Shown: positions 9,278 through 18,135, numbered from the stretch's first letter. The stretch: DNA of 64,000 nucleotides from Paenibacillus sp. PL2-23 (GCF_040834005.1 NZ_CP162129.1:3186001-3250000); one strand, 5' to 3'. Program-made: numbers and translations. Notes: generated by a model not told the origin, from the letters alone.

Positions 9278-10369
9278 TTACCTTCTGCGGCCTTTCAATT
9301 TGTATACATAAGCGAGTACCTCTGCAACTGCCTGGAACAAATCTGCCGGGATGACGTCTCCGATCTCGGCACATTCGTACAGCGCTCGGGCAAGCGGCTT
9401 GTTTTCCATTGTGATGACGCCATTCTCCTTGGCGATTTCCTTAATTCTGAGCGCCACATGATCCATGCCCTTGGCGAGAATGGTCGGCGCCTCCATGTTG
9501 GAAGCATCGTATTTGAGCGCGATTGCGAAGTGCGTCGGGTTCGTAATGACGACATCCGCTTTGGGAACATCCTGCATCATTCTCTGCAGCGCCATCTTGC
9601 GCTGACGCTCGCGAATCCGGCTTTTAATCAACGGATCGCCTTCCGATTTCTTGTATTCATCTTTAATGTCCTGCTTCGACATCCTTAAGCTTTTCTCGTG
9701 CTCGTATTTCTGGTATAGAAAATCAAGAAAGGCCAGCACCGCCAGCACAGCAGAAACCTGCAGCCCCAGCATGATCGTCAGGTGCGACGCAAAGGAGAAA
9801 ATGGCTTCCAGTGGCTTGCTGGAAAGTGTCAGCATCTCGTCCCATTCGCGCATGATGGTCGTGTAGACCAGTATGGCGATAATCGTTACCTTCAAGATGC
9901 TTTTCAGAAATTCAACCAAGCTTCTCATCGAAAAAATACGTTTAAAGCCTTCGATGGGATTTAGCTTCTTCAGCTGAAATTTAAGACCTTCTCCCGTAAG
10001 CAAAAATCCGAATTGCATGATGTTGCCGACAACGCCCGCCAGCATAACGATGGCGAAAATGGGCAGCAGCATCATAAGAAATTGCGCGGCAATATTCATA
10101 AACAGCTCCATGACGTTGGCGGTTGTCAGCTCCATATTGAGCCAATGCTGGAAGAGTCCGCCGAACATGGCATCCACGCGGTTTCTATAATAATCGCCAA
10201 GCATCATGAATGAAGCGAACACGAACAGAAGAATAAATGCTCCGGGCAAATCCTGCGATTTGGCGACCTGGCCCTTCTTCCTGGCATCCTGGCGTTTCTT
10301 GGGTGTCGCTTTTTCCGTTTTCTCTTGGTTGAACATCTGCAAATCAAGCTGGAATCGAAACTTGCGCAC
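9278..10369 (-). CDS. flhB: Flagellar export switch protein FlhB
   Basis: FlhB is an inner-membrane export component whose self-cleavage switches secretion from hook to filament subunits. The 363-residue protein has four hydrophobic helices and the autocleavage motif NPTH at about 277–280, followed by FAIALKYD. The start is GTG, nine bases after AGGAGG. It is followed by flhA and preceded by fliR with a 13-base gap. A second FlhB-tail-like gene without this motif lies at 42540. Confidence 0.96.
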   Translation of the reverse strand: MRKFRFQLDLQMFNQEKTEKATPKKRQDARKKGQVAKSQDLPGAFILLFVFASFMMLGDYYRNRVDAMFGGLFQHWLNMELTTANVMELFMNIAAQFLMMLLPIFAIVMLAGVVGNIMQFGFLLTGEGLKFQLKKLNPIEGFKRIFSMRSLVEFLKSILKVTIIAILVYTTIMREWDEMLTLSSKPLEAIFSFASHLTIMLGLQVSAVLAVLAFLDFLYQKYEHEKSLRMSKQDIKDEYKKSEGDPLIKSRIRERQRKMALQRMMQDVPKADVVITNPTHFAIALKYDASNMEAPTILAKGMDHVALRIKEIAKENGVITMENKPLARALYECAEIGDVIPADLFQAVAEVLAYVYKLKGRRR

Positions 10370-10382
10370 CCTTGAAAGCCTC

Positions 10383-11180
10383 CTATTGTCCTTCTTGCGA
10401 TCCGCCTTGAATTACCGCGAACAGCTGCTCCAGCGAATCGAACATAATGGAGAACAGCTTCTCGAACAAGGTCGCAAGTCCTGGCATAAGCAGGACGATC
10501 AAAAATAAACCCAGCATCAGCTTCAATGGCACACCAATAACAAATACATTGAATTGAGGCGCTGTTTTCGTCAAAAAGCCTAACCCTAAATCTGTCAGAA
10601 ACATAGCCACTACGAGCGGGGCAGCGATTTGCAGGGCCAGCAGAAACGTATTGCTGAACACTCTTACCAGCAGCTCCGTTACGTTACCGCTCATCAGCCT
10701 GGCGAACAGCTCATTATCCAGCGGGATCCACTGGTAGCTGTCCATCAGTCCAGATAGCATATAATGATGGCCGTTCATCATCAGGAAAACGACCAGCATC
10801 AGCATAAATTTGAAATTGCCCAGAAGCGGCGCCGAAACACCGGAATGCGGATCTACGACGTTCGCCATCGCAAAGCCGATCTGCATATCCATTAAAGCGC
10901 CAGCGGTTTGCACCACCATAAAAAACAGATAAACGACGAACCCTATTAATAGACCGATAATAATTTCCCTCAGCACCGACAAGACATAAAGCGCATCCGG
11001 GACGATCGTCTGCTCCATGCCATAGGAGAGAAACACGATCAGCGATATAAAAAAGCCGAGGCCCAGTTTAAACGTATTCGGCACACCTCGGGAAGAAAAG
11101 ACTGGAGCAACGACGAAAAACGCAGTAATTCGACAAAAAATAAGCAAAAAAATGGGGAAACCCTGTACGATCGCATTCAT
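10383..11180 (-). CDS. fliR: Flagellar export gate protein FliR
   Basis: FliR is part of the FliPQR core that forms the protein-conducting gate inside the MS ring. The 265-residue protein is highly hydrophobic, with about six membrane segments, and has the usual length. It lies between fliQ and flhB as in Bacillus. The ribosome site in front of the ATG is weak, which suggests dependence on translation of fliQ just upstream. Confidence 0.94.
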   Translation of the reverse strand: MNAIVQGFPIFLLIFCRITAFFVVAPVFSSRGVPNTFKLGLGFFISLIVFLSYGMEQTIVPDALYVLSVLREIIIGLLIGFVVYLFFMVVQTAGALMDMQIGFAMANVVDPHSGVSAPLLGNFKFMLMLVVFLMMNGHHYMLSGLMDSYQWIPLDNELFARLMSGNVTELLVRVFSNTFLLALQIAAPLVVAMFLTDLGLGFLTKTAPQFNVFVIGVPLKLMLGLFLIVLLMPGLATLFEKLFSIMFDSLEQLFAVIQGGSQEGQ

Positions 11181-11191
11181 GCTCTCACAAC

Positions 11192-11461
11192 CTAACCGAT
11201 ATACTGATGAAGATTATTCAGTAAGTTGTAGGTGAAATCGACGATCGTATTCAGTATCCATGGACCAAATACGATAATGGATACAAACACAGCGACAATT
11301 TTTGGGACAAAAGCAAGCGTCTGCTCCTGGATTTGCGTCGTCGCCTGGAACACGCTGACGATCAAACCTACTATCAGAGCAAGTGCAAGCATGGGTGCGC
11401 TGGCTTTCAGAACGGTAAAAACCGCATCTCCGGCTAGTCCGATTACAAAATCCGCGCTCAT
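11192..11461 (-). CDS. fliQ: Flagellar export gate protein FliQ
   Basis: FliQ contributes two transmembrane helices per copy to the FliPQR export gate. The start MSADFVIGLAGDAVF gives 89 residues, the family length. An upstream GTG at 11479 and an ATG at 11470 are in frame, but AGGTGAT sits seven bases before the ATG at 11461, which decides the start. The gene follows fliP by 21 bases. Confidence 0.94.
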   Translation of the reverse strand: MSADFVIGLAGDAVFTVLKASAPMLALALIVGLIVSVFQATTQIQEQTLAFVPKIVAVFVSIIVFGPWILNTIVDFTYNLLNNLHQYIG

Positions 11462-11482
11462 CGCCTTCATCACCTGCACTTA

Positions 11483-12241
11483 TCATGTATTAAAACTGAG
11501 CAGCAACGATTTGGTGATCAAGTACCACCCGTCTACCAGAACAAACAGGAGCAGCTTAAAAGGAAGCGAAATCATAATAGGCGGCAGCATCATCATACCC
11601 ATTGCCATTAGCGTGCTGGATACGATCATATCGATAACCAGAAACGGGATAAAGATCATAAATCCCATCTGGAACGCTGTCTTCAGCTCACTGATTGCGT
11701 ATGCTGGGACAAGAACAGTCAGCGGTATGTCTTCTATGGTCGCCGGCTTCTCCGTCTTCGTATAATTCATGAAGAGCATGAGATCCTTTTCCCTTGTATG
11801 GACGAACATAAATTCCTTCATCGGTACCGCAGCCTTATCGAATGCTTCCGTCTGCGTCAATTCCCCCTTCAGATAGGGCTGAAGGGCCGTCTCGTTCACC
11901 TGGCCGAACGTAGGCGCCATAATGAACAAGGTGAGAAATAACGCGAGTCCGATCAGCACCTGATTCGGGGGCATCATCTGAGTCCCGAGGGACGTCCTGA
12001 CGAAGCTGAGAACGATGACGATTCTTGTGAAGCTGGTCATCAGCACGAGTATGGCTGGCGCAAGGCTTAACACGGTAATGAGCAGCAATAGCGTTAAAGC
12101 GCTAGTGCCCGGCTGCTCCCCCTCCGCCCCTCCGATGTCGATTGACACGTCTGGCAGGGGATTGGCGAAAGCATGCGGCTGCGCCAGCATCGAGAACAGC
12201 AGCACAGCAGCAATAGACAGCAGCAGCTTATTTCTTCTCAT
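11483..12241 (-). CDS. fliP: Flagellar export gate protein FliP
   Basis: FliP is the central pore subunit of the flagellar export gate. The 252-residue protein begins with a cleavable-type signal sequence (MRRNKLLLSIAAVLLF, ending near AFA), then four membrane helices. Family signatures are visible: SLAPAILVLMTSFTRIVIVLS and the C-terminal TLMAMGMMMLPP. The start overlaps the end of fliO by 14 bases. Confidence 0.96.
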   Translation of the reverse strand: MRRNKLLLSIAAVLLFSMLAQPHAFANPLPDVSIDIGGAEGEQPGTSALTLLLLITVLSLAPAILVLMTSFTRIVIVLSFVRTSLGTQMMPPNQVLIGLALFLTLFIMAPTFGQVNETALQPYLKGELTQTEAFDKAAVPMKEFMFVHTREKDLMLFMNYTKTEKPATIEDIPLTVLVPAYAISELKTAFQMGFMIFIPFLVIDMIVSSTLMAMGMMMLPPIMISLPFKLLLFVLVDGWYLITKSLLLSFNT

Positions 12242-12857
12242 GATCCATCAACCGTTCATTTGTATTATGTTCATGAAGCATAGCCTCCAATTGCTGTTTG
12301 CGATCGGACTGCTTGCTCATCTTGGATTGAAGCATATCCTGGAAGCTGGAGGCTTCGTTCCACTCCCCTGGCTCATCCCCGTCAGTCTTGGAGCGGCGCT
12401 GCCACTTGTCCAAGATGGACTTAAAGTCCACCCTCTTCCATGTCGTATCGCCCTGACGCTCCAATGCGGCTGCCAGCTGCGCCGCCTCCTCCGGATCGGT
12501 CAGCTTATCCAGCAACGTAATTTGTTGTCCAACGCCTACAATATAGATTCGCCCGCCTATATCTACAACCTGAAGCGATTGATTCTGGCCCAGCGCTATA
12601 CCGCCAAGCGAACGCATGGAACGGTTGCCGCCCCATAGCTGATTGCGCTTGGACAGCCACTTCAGTGCAAACAGGATTAGCGCGACGACGACGGCCAGCG
12701 CAACCATGACCCAAACGAGGCTGCTGATCAAATCTGAGGCCGATGCGCCGGGAATATTGTCCTGCGGCTGCCCCAGGTCACCGATGCCGCTGGAATCAGC
12801 AGCAGCCAGTGTCGGCAATGCAGCCCACCCTACTAGCGTAAGGAGAGCCGCGCGCAT
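12228..12857 (-). CDS. fliO: Flagellar assembly protein FliO/FliZ
   Basis: FliO assists assembly of the FliP ring. The protein has an N-terminal signal-like helix, a single transmembrane segment (SLVWVMVALAVVVALILFAL) and a cytoplasmic FliO domain with LGGIALGQNQSLQVVDIGGR, which is the family core. Two starts are possible: ATG at 12872, with no ribosome site, and ATG at 12857, with AAGGA seven bases upstream. I chose the latter, giving 209 residues. It lies between cheY and fliP, as expected for this operon. Confidence 0.85.
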   Translation of the reverse strand: MRAALLTLVGWAALPTLAAADSSGIGDLGQPQDNIPGASASDLISSLVWVMVALAVVVALILFALKWLSKRNQLWGGNRSMRSLGGIALGQNQSLQVVDIGGRIYIVGVGQQITLLDKLTDPEEAAQLAAALERQGDTTWKRVDFKSILDKWQRRSKTDGDEPGEWNEASSFQDMLQSKMSKQSDRKQQLEAMLHEHNTNERLMDHEKK

Positions 12858-12885
12858 TCTAGGATCCTTCATGATAGGGAAACCG

Positions 12886-13248
12886 TTACCCTAACGTTTT
12901 CTTAATCGCTTCGATAACGCGATCCGCTTGGAACGGCTTGACAATAAAGTCCTTTGCTCCAGCCTGGATGGCATCAATAACCATCGCTTGCTGACCCATC
13001 GCAGAACACATGATCACCTTCGCGTTGCCGTCGAGCTTTTTGATTTCCTTAAGCGCGGAGATCCCGTCCATCTCGGGCATCGTAATGTCCATTGTAATCA
13101 GATCCGGCTTAAGCTCCTTGTACTTCTCAACTGCCTGCGCACCATCCTGCGCTTCTCCAACTACCTCGTACCCGTTTTTGGACAGGATATCACGAATCAT
13201 CATGCGCATAAATGCGGCGTCGTCTACGATAAGAATGCGGTTTGCCAT
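12886..13248 (-). CDS. cheY: Chemotaxis response regulator CheY
   Basis: CheY carries the chemotaxis signal from CheA to the flagellar switch. The 120-residue single receiver domain has Asp9/Asp10, the phospho-site Asp54 (ITMDITMPEMDG), a conserved Ser/Thr position in MCSAMG and Lys in FIVKPF. A longer frame starts at 13254, but AGGAGG would then be only two bases from the start. ATG at 13248 has eight-base spacing and the standard N-terminus MANRILIVDD. Confidence 0.96.
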   Translation of the reverse strand: MANRILIVDDAAFMRMMIRDILSKNGYEVVGEAQDGAQAVEKYKELKPDLITMDITMPEMDGISALKEIKKLDGNAKVIMCSAMGQQAMVIDAIQAGAKDFIVKPFQADRVIEAIKKTLG

Positions 13249-13268
13249 CTTCATTTCCTCCTAGGATG

Positions 13269-14567
13269 TTATTGTAATTTTTGAATGCGGTCCCACTGGC
13301 TTACGATATCCGTGACGCGAACGCCGAAATTCTCATCGATAACAACAACCTCGCCTTTGGCAATCAGCTTGTTATTGACCAGAATATCGACAGGCTCGCC
13401 TGCCAGCTTGTCCAGCTCAATAATTGAGCCCTGAGAAAGCTCAAGAATATCCTTAATTTGTTTCTGGGTCCTACCTAATTCTACAGTGACCTTCAACGGT
13501 ATGTCGAGCAATAAATTCAAATTCGTGCCGTCATTCGACGCAAATTGCGGCTGGCCAAAGTTGGCGAATTGAACAGGCTGCACATTCACATTTCGATTCG
13601 GGCTTGGCGCGTATCCGGCTGGCGGATATTGCCCCGCGTATGGATCATAGGCCGCAGCAGGCTGCCCATATCCAGGATATGGTGGAGCTGGCGGCTGCTG
13701 ATACATTGGCGGTGGCGTCGGAGGAGCCATCATGCCCGCTGCCGCCGCTTGGTGCATGCCCGCATATGGATCGGGGGCCGCTGCCGCCGCTGGCTGCGCT
13801 GGCGCAGGCGCAGGCGCAGGTGGAGGCGTTGGCGCTGCTGCCGCAGGCGCCGGGGCAGGTGTCGGAGCTGGCAGCTCTTCAGCCGTACCCATTAGAATAG
13901 ATACCATCTGCTTCGCGAACGTTACCGGCAGTAGCTGCATGATGGTGGAATCAATTAAATCGCCAATTGCAAGCCGGAATGAAATTTTGATGAACACATC
14001 GACAGGAGGAAGATGCCCCATGCCGTCTCCGTTATGAACATCCAGAATATCGATTCCAGGCGGTGAAATGTTGACAAAGCGATTGAAGATAGTTGACATC
14101 GACGTTGCCGAGGAGCCCATCATCTGATTCATGGCTTCCTGCACAGCGCTGATATGAATTTCATTCAGCTCGCCAGGAACCACCTGTCCCTCGCCGCCCA
14201 GCATCAAATCCGCAATAACCTGCGCGTCGTTCGTATGGATAACAAGCGAGTTAATGCCTTCGAAGCCGTCAACATAATTGACGCTGACCGCGACATGCGG
14301 CTTAGGAAATATATCGCCAAGCTCCTCGCGCTTGACCAAGGTAACCGTTGGCGTCGTAATATCTACTTTTTTGCCCAGCAGCGTCGACAATGCGGTAGCC
14401 GCGCTCCCAAAGGTAATGTTGCCGATTTCCCCCAGCGCGTCCTGCTCCATCTCGGACAAATAATCGGAGAGCACGACATCATTGGAAGGCGCTTCTTCAG
14501 GCTCGCCAGAGGATTGACGAAGCAGCGCGTCGATTTCCTCTTGTGACAAATAATCCTTACTCATCAT
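13269..14567 (-). CDS. fliY: Flagellar switch phosphatase FliY
   Basis: FliY is the Gram-positive C-ring component that replaces FliN and also dephosphorylates CheY-P. The 432-residue protein has a short N-terminal CheY-binding motif (LSQEEIDALL), a CheC-like domain with two phosphatase helices (LGEIGNITFGSAATAL near residue 41 and VQEAMNQMMGSSATSM near 142), a very Pro/Ala/Tyr-rich linker of about 100 residues (235–335), and a C-terminal SpoA/FliN domain (LDIPLKVTVELGRTQK to the end). It overlaps fliM by 11 bases. The linker is notably long and repetitive. Confidence 0.95.
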   Translation of the reverse strand: MMSKDYLSQEEIDALLRQSSGEPEEAPSNDVVLSDYLSEMEQDALGEIGNITFGSAATALSTLLGKKVDITTPTVTLVKREELGDIFPKPHVAVSVNYVDGFEGINSLVIHTNDAQVIADLMLGGEGQVVPGELNEIHISAVQEAMNQMMGSSATSMSTIFNRFVNISPPGIDILDVHNGDGMGHLPPVDVFIKISFRLAIGDLIDSTIMQLLPVTFAKQMVSILMGTAEELPAPTPAPAPAAAAPTPPPAPAPAPAQPAAAAAPDPYAGMHQAAAAGMMAPPTPPPMYQQPPAPPYPGYGQPAAAYDPYAGQYPPAGYAPSPNRNVNVQPVQFANFGQPQFASNDGTNLNLLLDIPLKVTVELGRTQKQIKDILELSQGSIIELDKLAGEPVDILVNNKLIAKGEVVVIDENFGVRVTDIVSQWDRIQKLQ

Positions 14568-15558
14568 TTTCTTCTTCAGCTCCTTCGTTTACGATTTTGT
14601 CCACTTGTATCGCAATTTTATCTCGAACCGAGCCTGGGCTTCCGATAAATTTTAATTTATCTCCAACAAAGATTTTTAAGCCTTCATCTACCGACTTGTT
14701 TAGATTTAACACATCGCCGGCGCTAAGGGACAGAAATTCGTTGATCGTAATGGACGTCTCGCCAAGCTCCGCAACAATGGGCAGCTTCGCTTTGTTTACG
14801 CGCTGCTCCAGAATTTCCACTTCGCCAGGGATACGCTCCTTCTTCTGCGACACGAACCAGTGATGAACAGACAGCCGCGGCATAATCGGCTCGATGACGA
14901 CGTGCGGTATACATAGGTTGATCATGCCAGTCGTATCGCCAATCTTGGTACTGAATGAGATAAGGGCGATGGTTTCGTTAGGCGATACAATCTGCATGAA
15001 TTGCGGATTCGTCTCCAGCGCCTCCAGTCGAGGCTGAATATCCATAACCGTCTTCCATGCTTCCTGCAGGCTGTCGAATGTTCTGGCGAATATTCTCTCC
15101 ATAACAGTTGTTTCGATTTCGGTCAAATTGCTGATCTTGGAGGGAGCCACGCCTTGTCCGCCCAGCATCCTGTCCAGCATCGCATAAGCGACGTTGGGAT
15201 GCACCTCCAGCACCATCCGCCCTTCCAGCGGCTCGGCTTCAAATATGTTCAGAATCGTCATTTTGGGTATGGAGCGAATGAACTCGTCATAAGGCAATTG
15301 TTCGACATCGACCACATTAATTTGAACAAAAGTGCGAAGCTGAGCCGAGAAATAGGTTGTCAAATATCGCGCGAAGTTCTCATGTATACGAGTCAAGCTG
15401 CGGATGTGATCCTTCGAGAACCGAACGGCGCGCTTGAAATCGTACACACTGACCTTGCGCGTTGTTTCTTCCTTCTTCAAATCCTCCGCATCCATTTCGC
15501 CGGACGATAAGGCGGCAAGCAGCGCGTCGATTTCGTTCTGCGATAATACATCAACCAA
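14557..15558 (-). CDS. fliM: Flagellar switch protein FliM
   Basis: FliM is the C-ring protein that binds CheY-P and sets rotation direction. The 333-residue protein has the N-terminal CheY-binding motif VLSQNEIDALL, a middle CheC-like domain and a C-terminal SpoA domain. A GTG three codons upstream lies within the ribosome-site sequence itself; the TTG at 15558 has AGGAGG eight bases upstream and gives MVDVLSQNEIDALL, so I use that start. The gene lies between fliL and fliY. Confidence 0.95.
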   Translation of the reverse strand: MVDVLSQNEIDALLAALSSGEMDAEDLKKEETTRKVSVYDFKRAVRFSKDHIRSLTRIHENFARYLTTYFSAQLRTFVQINVVDVEQLPYDEFIRSIPKMTILNIFEAEPLEGRMVLEVHPNVAYAMLDRMLGGQGVAPSKISNLTEIETTVMERIFARTFDSLQEAWKTVMDIQPRLEALETNPQFMQIVSPNETIALISFSTKIGDTTGMINLCIPHVVIEPIMPRLSVHHWFVSQKKERIPGEVEILEQRVNKAKLPIVAELGETSITINEFLSLSAGDVLNLNKSVDEGLKIFVGDKLKFIGSPGSVRDKIAIQVDKIVNEGAEEENDE

Positions 15559-15592
15559 TTCTCTCACCTCCTTCGAGGAATAGCTTCGCTAA

Positions 15593-16060
15593 TTAAATCT
15601 CAGTAATAATAAAGTTCGTAATTTCTACCTTCACTAGCTTACCGCTTGGCAGTATGGGATTGATGAGCGTCAACAGCTTGGACTCCAGATAGTCCTCTCC
15701 GGCAGAGCCGTTCAGCTCCTCTGCCTTCAAGTCCGCGAGCGTGCGGCTCACGATTGGCTTGATCTCAATTTCGAGCAGCTTGTCGAACTCTTCTTTCGTT
15801 TTCTTCTCGTCTAGCTGGAAGGCGAAGCTCATACGAACGACATAGTTAGGGTCAAGCAGGTTCCGCTGAAAATCCTTCAGCTCAGAAGTTACTTCCACGC
15901 GTTCGTCAGCTGTCAACACCGCGATCTCGACAGGCTCTTCATGATGCGCCGCCTCGTCGGTCGGATCATTGAACATCGTCCGGAACAAAATAATGGCCAC
16001 GATGGCGATGAGAGTGATGGACAATAAAATTGTAATTAACCAAGGCATCATCTTTTTCAT
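15593..16060 (-). CDS. fliL: Flagellar basal body protein FliL
   Basis: FliL associates with the stators around the motor and supports torque. The 155-residue protein has a short cytoplasmic start (MKKMMPW), one transmembrane helix (residues 7–28), and a periplasm-side FliL domain with YVVRMSFAFQLDEKK and the typical C-terminus GKLVKVEITNFIITEI. Its ATG overlaps the flbD stop by four bases, which suggests coupled translation. Confidence 0.94.
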   Translation of the reverse strand: MKKMMPWLITILLSITLIAIVAIILFRTMFNDPTDEAAHHEEPVEIAVLTADERVEVTSELKDFQRNLLDPNYVVRMSFAFQLDEKKTKEEFDKLLEIEIKPIVSRTLADLKAEELNGSAGEDYLESKLLTLINPILPSGKLVKVEITNFIITEI

Positions 16061-16281
16061 GTCGAAGGACCCTCCGTTTTACTCTTTTGGGCCGCAGCAA
16101 CGAGGCCAATTGTTTGAAGAAACTGCTGATTAAGCGCGATGAGCTCAGGCGTCTTTTCTTTCACGACAAGCTTATTGCCGGTCGTGAGCGTAATAACGGT
16201 ATCAGCAGCCTCTTCAATCAATTCAATTAGAAGAGCATTAATTGTTATTTTGGTTCCGTTCAAACGCGTTACGGTAATCAT
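16057..16281 (-). CDS. flbD: FlbD/SwrD-type flagellar protein
   Basis: This 74-residue protein belongs to the FlbD family. In Bacillus subtilis the homologue SwrD increases stator power for swarming. The start MITVTRLNGTKITINALLIELIEEAADTVI matches the family core (ITVTRLNG and hydrophobic strand pattern). It is placed between the hook gene and fliL as in Bacillus, and overlaps fliL by four bases. The C-terminal 15 residues are polar and variable. Confidence 0.9.
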   Translation of the reverse strand: MITVTRLNGTKITINALLIELIEEAADTVITLTTGNKLVVKEKTPELIALNQQFLQTIGLVAAAQKSKTEGPST

Positions 16282-16302
16282 GAGTTATCCCCTCTTTATT
16301 TC

Positions 16303-16322
16303 GGGGAGGCTTGCGCCTCCCC
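16303..16322 (-). other. GC-rich hairpin between flgE and flbD
   Basis: A perfect 8-base-pair stem (GGGGAGGC with GCCTCCCC) closes a four-base loop 18 bases after the flgE stop. No T-run follows on the minus strand, so it is not a classical terminator. It may stabilise the 3' end of the abundant hook mRNA or reduce transcription of the genes downstream; this is inference. Confidence 0.5.
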
Positions 16323-16339
16323 CTGTGCTATGGATTGGA

Positions 16340-17152
16340 TTAACGTTTCAGATTGACAACCTCTTGCAAAATTTCGTCGGAGGTCGTGATAATTCGGGAG
16401 TTCGCTTGGAAGCCGCGCTGTGCCACAATCATTTCGGTAAACTCGGCTGTCAGATCGACGTTCGACATCTCCAGCTGTCCAGAGATGATGGCGCCTGTTC
16501 CAGCTTCGGCGTCATTGGCTGCGAACAGCTCGAACTCTCCCTCCGGATTGGCGTTGACAGTCATCCGATACAGGTTACCGCCAACCTTCTCAAGACCGCT
16601 GGGGTTGACGACTCTGGCAACGCCGAGCGGTCCGTATTCCACCTGACCGTCCGCTGTCACACCAAGCAGAGTACCGTTCTGGCTAATCGTAAACGCCGTA
16701 ACCTCTTCATCCAGCACGATTGGGGCTCCATCCTGACCGAGCACGAACATGCCGTCCTGCGTAACGAGCTGTCTATTCGCATCCAGTGTAAAGTTACCGG
16801 CGCGTGTCAGCAGCATTTCCCCTCCGTCGCCGGCGGATACAACAAAAAATCCGTCGCCGTCAATGCGGAGGTCTGTTACTTGATTCGTTGTCATAGCAGA
16901 TCCCGCGGTATGAATCGTATCAATCGAACCAATCGCAACGCCAAGACCGATCTGCTTGGCGTTAACGCCGCCGCTTGTGCCTTCCTCAGGCGCCGTTACG
17001 CCGGACACCGTCTGGCTTAGAATGTCCTGGAACATAACGCGGCCCGCTTTGAAGCCGACCGTGTTCACGTTCGCAATGTTATTGCCGATGACGTCAAGCT
17101 TGGTTTGAAACCCTCGCATACCGGATACGCCGGAGTACATAGATCTTAACAT
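16340..17152 (-). CDS. flgE: Flagellar hook protein FlgE (Bacillus-type, FlgG-like)
   Basis: This 270-residue flagellar rod/hook family protein starts MLRSMYSGVSGMRGFQTKLDVIGNNIANVNTVGFK, the classical N-terminal flg_bb_rod motif, and ends with SNVDLTAEFTEMIVAQRGFQANSRIITTSDEILQEVVNLKR-type helices. Both ends form the coiled D0 domain. The short length and position after flgD match the Bacillus hook gene, so I call it FlgE although automatic annotation may say FlgG. It is exported by the flagellar system and has no signal peptide. Confidence 0.9.
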   Translation of the reverse strand: MLRSMYSGVSGMRGFQTKLDVIGNNIANVNTVGFKAGRVMFQDILSQTVSGVTAPEEGTSGGVNAKQIGLGVAIGSIDTIHTAGSAMTTNQVTDLRIDGDGFFVVSAGDGGEMLLTRAGNFTLDANRQLVTQDGMFVLGQDGAPIVLDEEVTAFTISQNGTLLGVTADGQVEYGPLGVARVVNPSGLEKVGGNLYRMTVNANPEGEFELFAANDAEAGTGAIISGQLEMSNVDLTAEFTEMIVAQRGFQANSRIITTSDEILQEVVNLKR

Positions 17153-17171
17153 GGTTTCAGTTCCCCCAATG

Positions 17172-17201
17172 GTTATAATTTACAGATGTCCGCTGCTTCA
17201 A
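17172..17201 (-). promoter_or_regulatory. Possible internal sigma-A promoter before flgE
   Basis: TTGAAG and TATAAC are separated by 18 bases, in the 87-base gap before flgE. The -10 matches at five of six positions and the -35 at four. It could give extra hook transcription from within the operon. The match is modest and untested. Confidence 0.3.
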
Positions 17202-17239
17202 TCGATCCGCATGCGGCAAGGCCTCCGTTAGGTCCAGCC

Positions 17240-17626
17240 TTAAGAAATAATAATGGCGCTGTCTATTTGCGTAAATACGCTGCTCTTCATTTGATTGCCA
17301 TCCATGGCCGTTACCACGGTACGGCTTGGTACATTCACGATCATGGCAATATCCTTTAATACAATTAAGGAATCCTTGGCGCCCTTGGATGCCGCGTCGT
17401 CGACAGCCTTCATAAGCTGATTCAGCGATTCGGGCTGAAGCGTGATGCCTCTCTGCTGCATGCGCACTTCGGCGTGATGGCTGAACCTCAAGGTTGTGGA
17501 GCTAAGCAGCTTGCCGAATGGAGTGGCCGATCCCGTCTGGCCGTTGCCGGTCTTGGCTGTTTTGTCAGAAGCTAGCGGCGACTGCTTGATCGGAAACAGA
17601 TGTCCAATCTTCATGGAATCGCTCAT
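17240..17626 (-). CDS. TIGR02530-family flagellar operon protein
   Basis: This 128-residue protein fits the small family found only in Firmicute flagellar operons between flgD and flgE (TIGR02530, 'flagellar operon protein'). The conserved core is FSHHAEVRMQQRGITLQPESLNQLMKAVDDAASKG-type sequence, with SLIVLKDIAMIVNVPSRTVVTAMD at the C-terminal side. The role is unproven; a function in hook assembly is inferred from position. It overlaps flgD by four bases, and AGGTGG lies seven bases before its ATG. Confidence 0.85.
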   Translation of the reverse strand: MSDSMKIGHLFPIKQSPLASDKTAKTGNGQTGSATPFGKLLSSTTLRFSHHAEVRMQQRGITLQPESLNQLMKAVDDAASKGAKDSLIVLKDIAMIVNVPSRTVVTAMDGNQMKSSVFTQIDSAIIIS

Positions 17627-18135
17627 GGTGCTTCCACCTCTTCCGCTCCGGCCTCAGCCTCATCGGCATCTTCCTCCGGCTCAGCCTCAGTCCTGCCAGG
17701 ATCTGTGTCCGAGATCGAAACGAGATAGTCCAACGCCACTTCCTTGGCACCGATCTGGGCGTATAATACGCCGTCCTTCGACAAGATGGAATCCACCTGC
17801 CCGCTCATGGTCGCGATCGCGCCAGTCTCGTCATATTCGTTCCACTCCACAAACTTTCCGATCATGCTGGAGGCTGCACCAATATTTTGACGCATTAACG
17901 ATAATTCAGTGGACATATTCATCAGCTGCTCAACGGACGTGAACTGCGCCATCTGTGCGATAAATTCCTTGTCCTGCAAGGGCTGCATGGGATCTTGGTT
18001 GCGCAGCTGCGTGACCAGAATAGTTAGAAATTGATCCTTCCCAAGTGTGTCCGAGCTGCTTCTGGCAGCTGCAGTCCGAACGTTTGACACATCATAATTG
18101 GGCCATACGTTGCGCGTCGATACGCTGTCTGCCAT
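17623..18135 (-). CDS. flgD: Flagellar hook-capping protein FlgD
   Basis: FlgD caps the growing hook and directs hook-subunit polymerisation. The 170-residue protein has the family signature LGKDQFLTILVTQLRNQDPMQPLQDKEFIAQMAQFTSVEQL in its first 80 residues (given here as the visible pattern DQFLTILVTQLRNQDP and FIAQMAQFTS). The C-terminus is acidic and repetitive (EAEPEEDADEAEAG). The start at 18135 (MADSVSTRN) is preferred to 18156 because GGAGGTGA lies just upstream of it. Confidence 0.93.
   Translation of the reverse strand: MADSVSTRNVWPNYDVSNVRTAAARSSSDTLGKDQFLTILVTQLRNQDPMQPLQDKEFIAQMAQFTSVEQLMNMSTELSLMRQNIGAASSMIGKFVEWNEYDETGAIATMSGQVDSILSKDGVLYAQIGAKEVALDYLVSISDTDPGRTEAEPEEDADEAEAGAEEVEAP

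Noticed and set aside
13545-13895. Arg/Trp-rich plus-strand frame
   Set aside because: It is a shadow of the Pro/Ala-rich FliY linker caused by GC-rich repeats.
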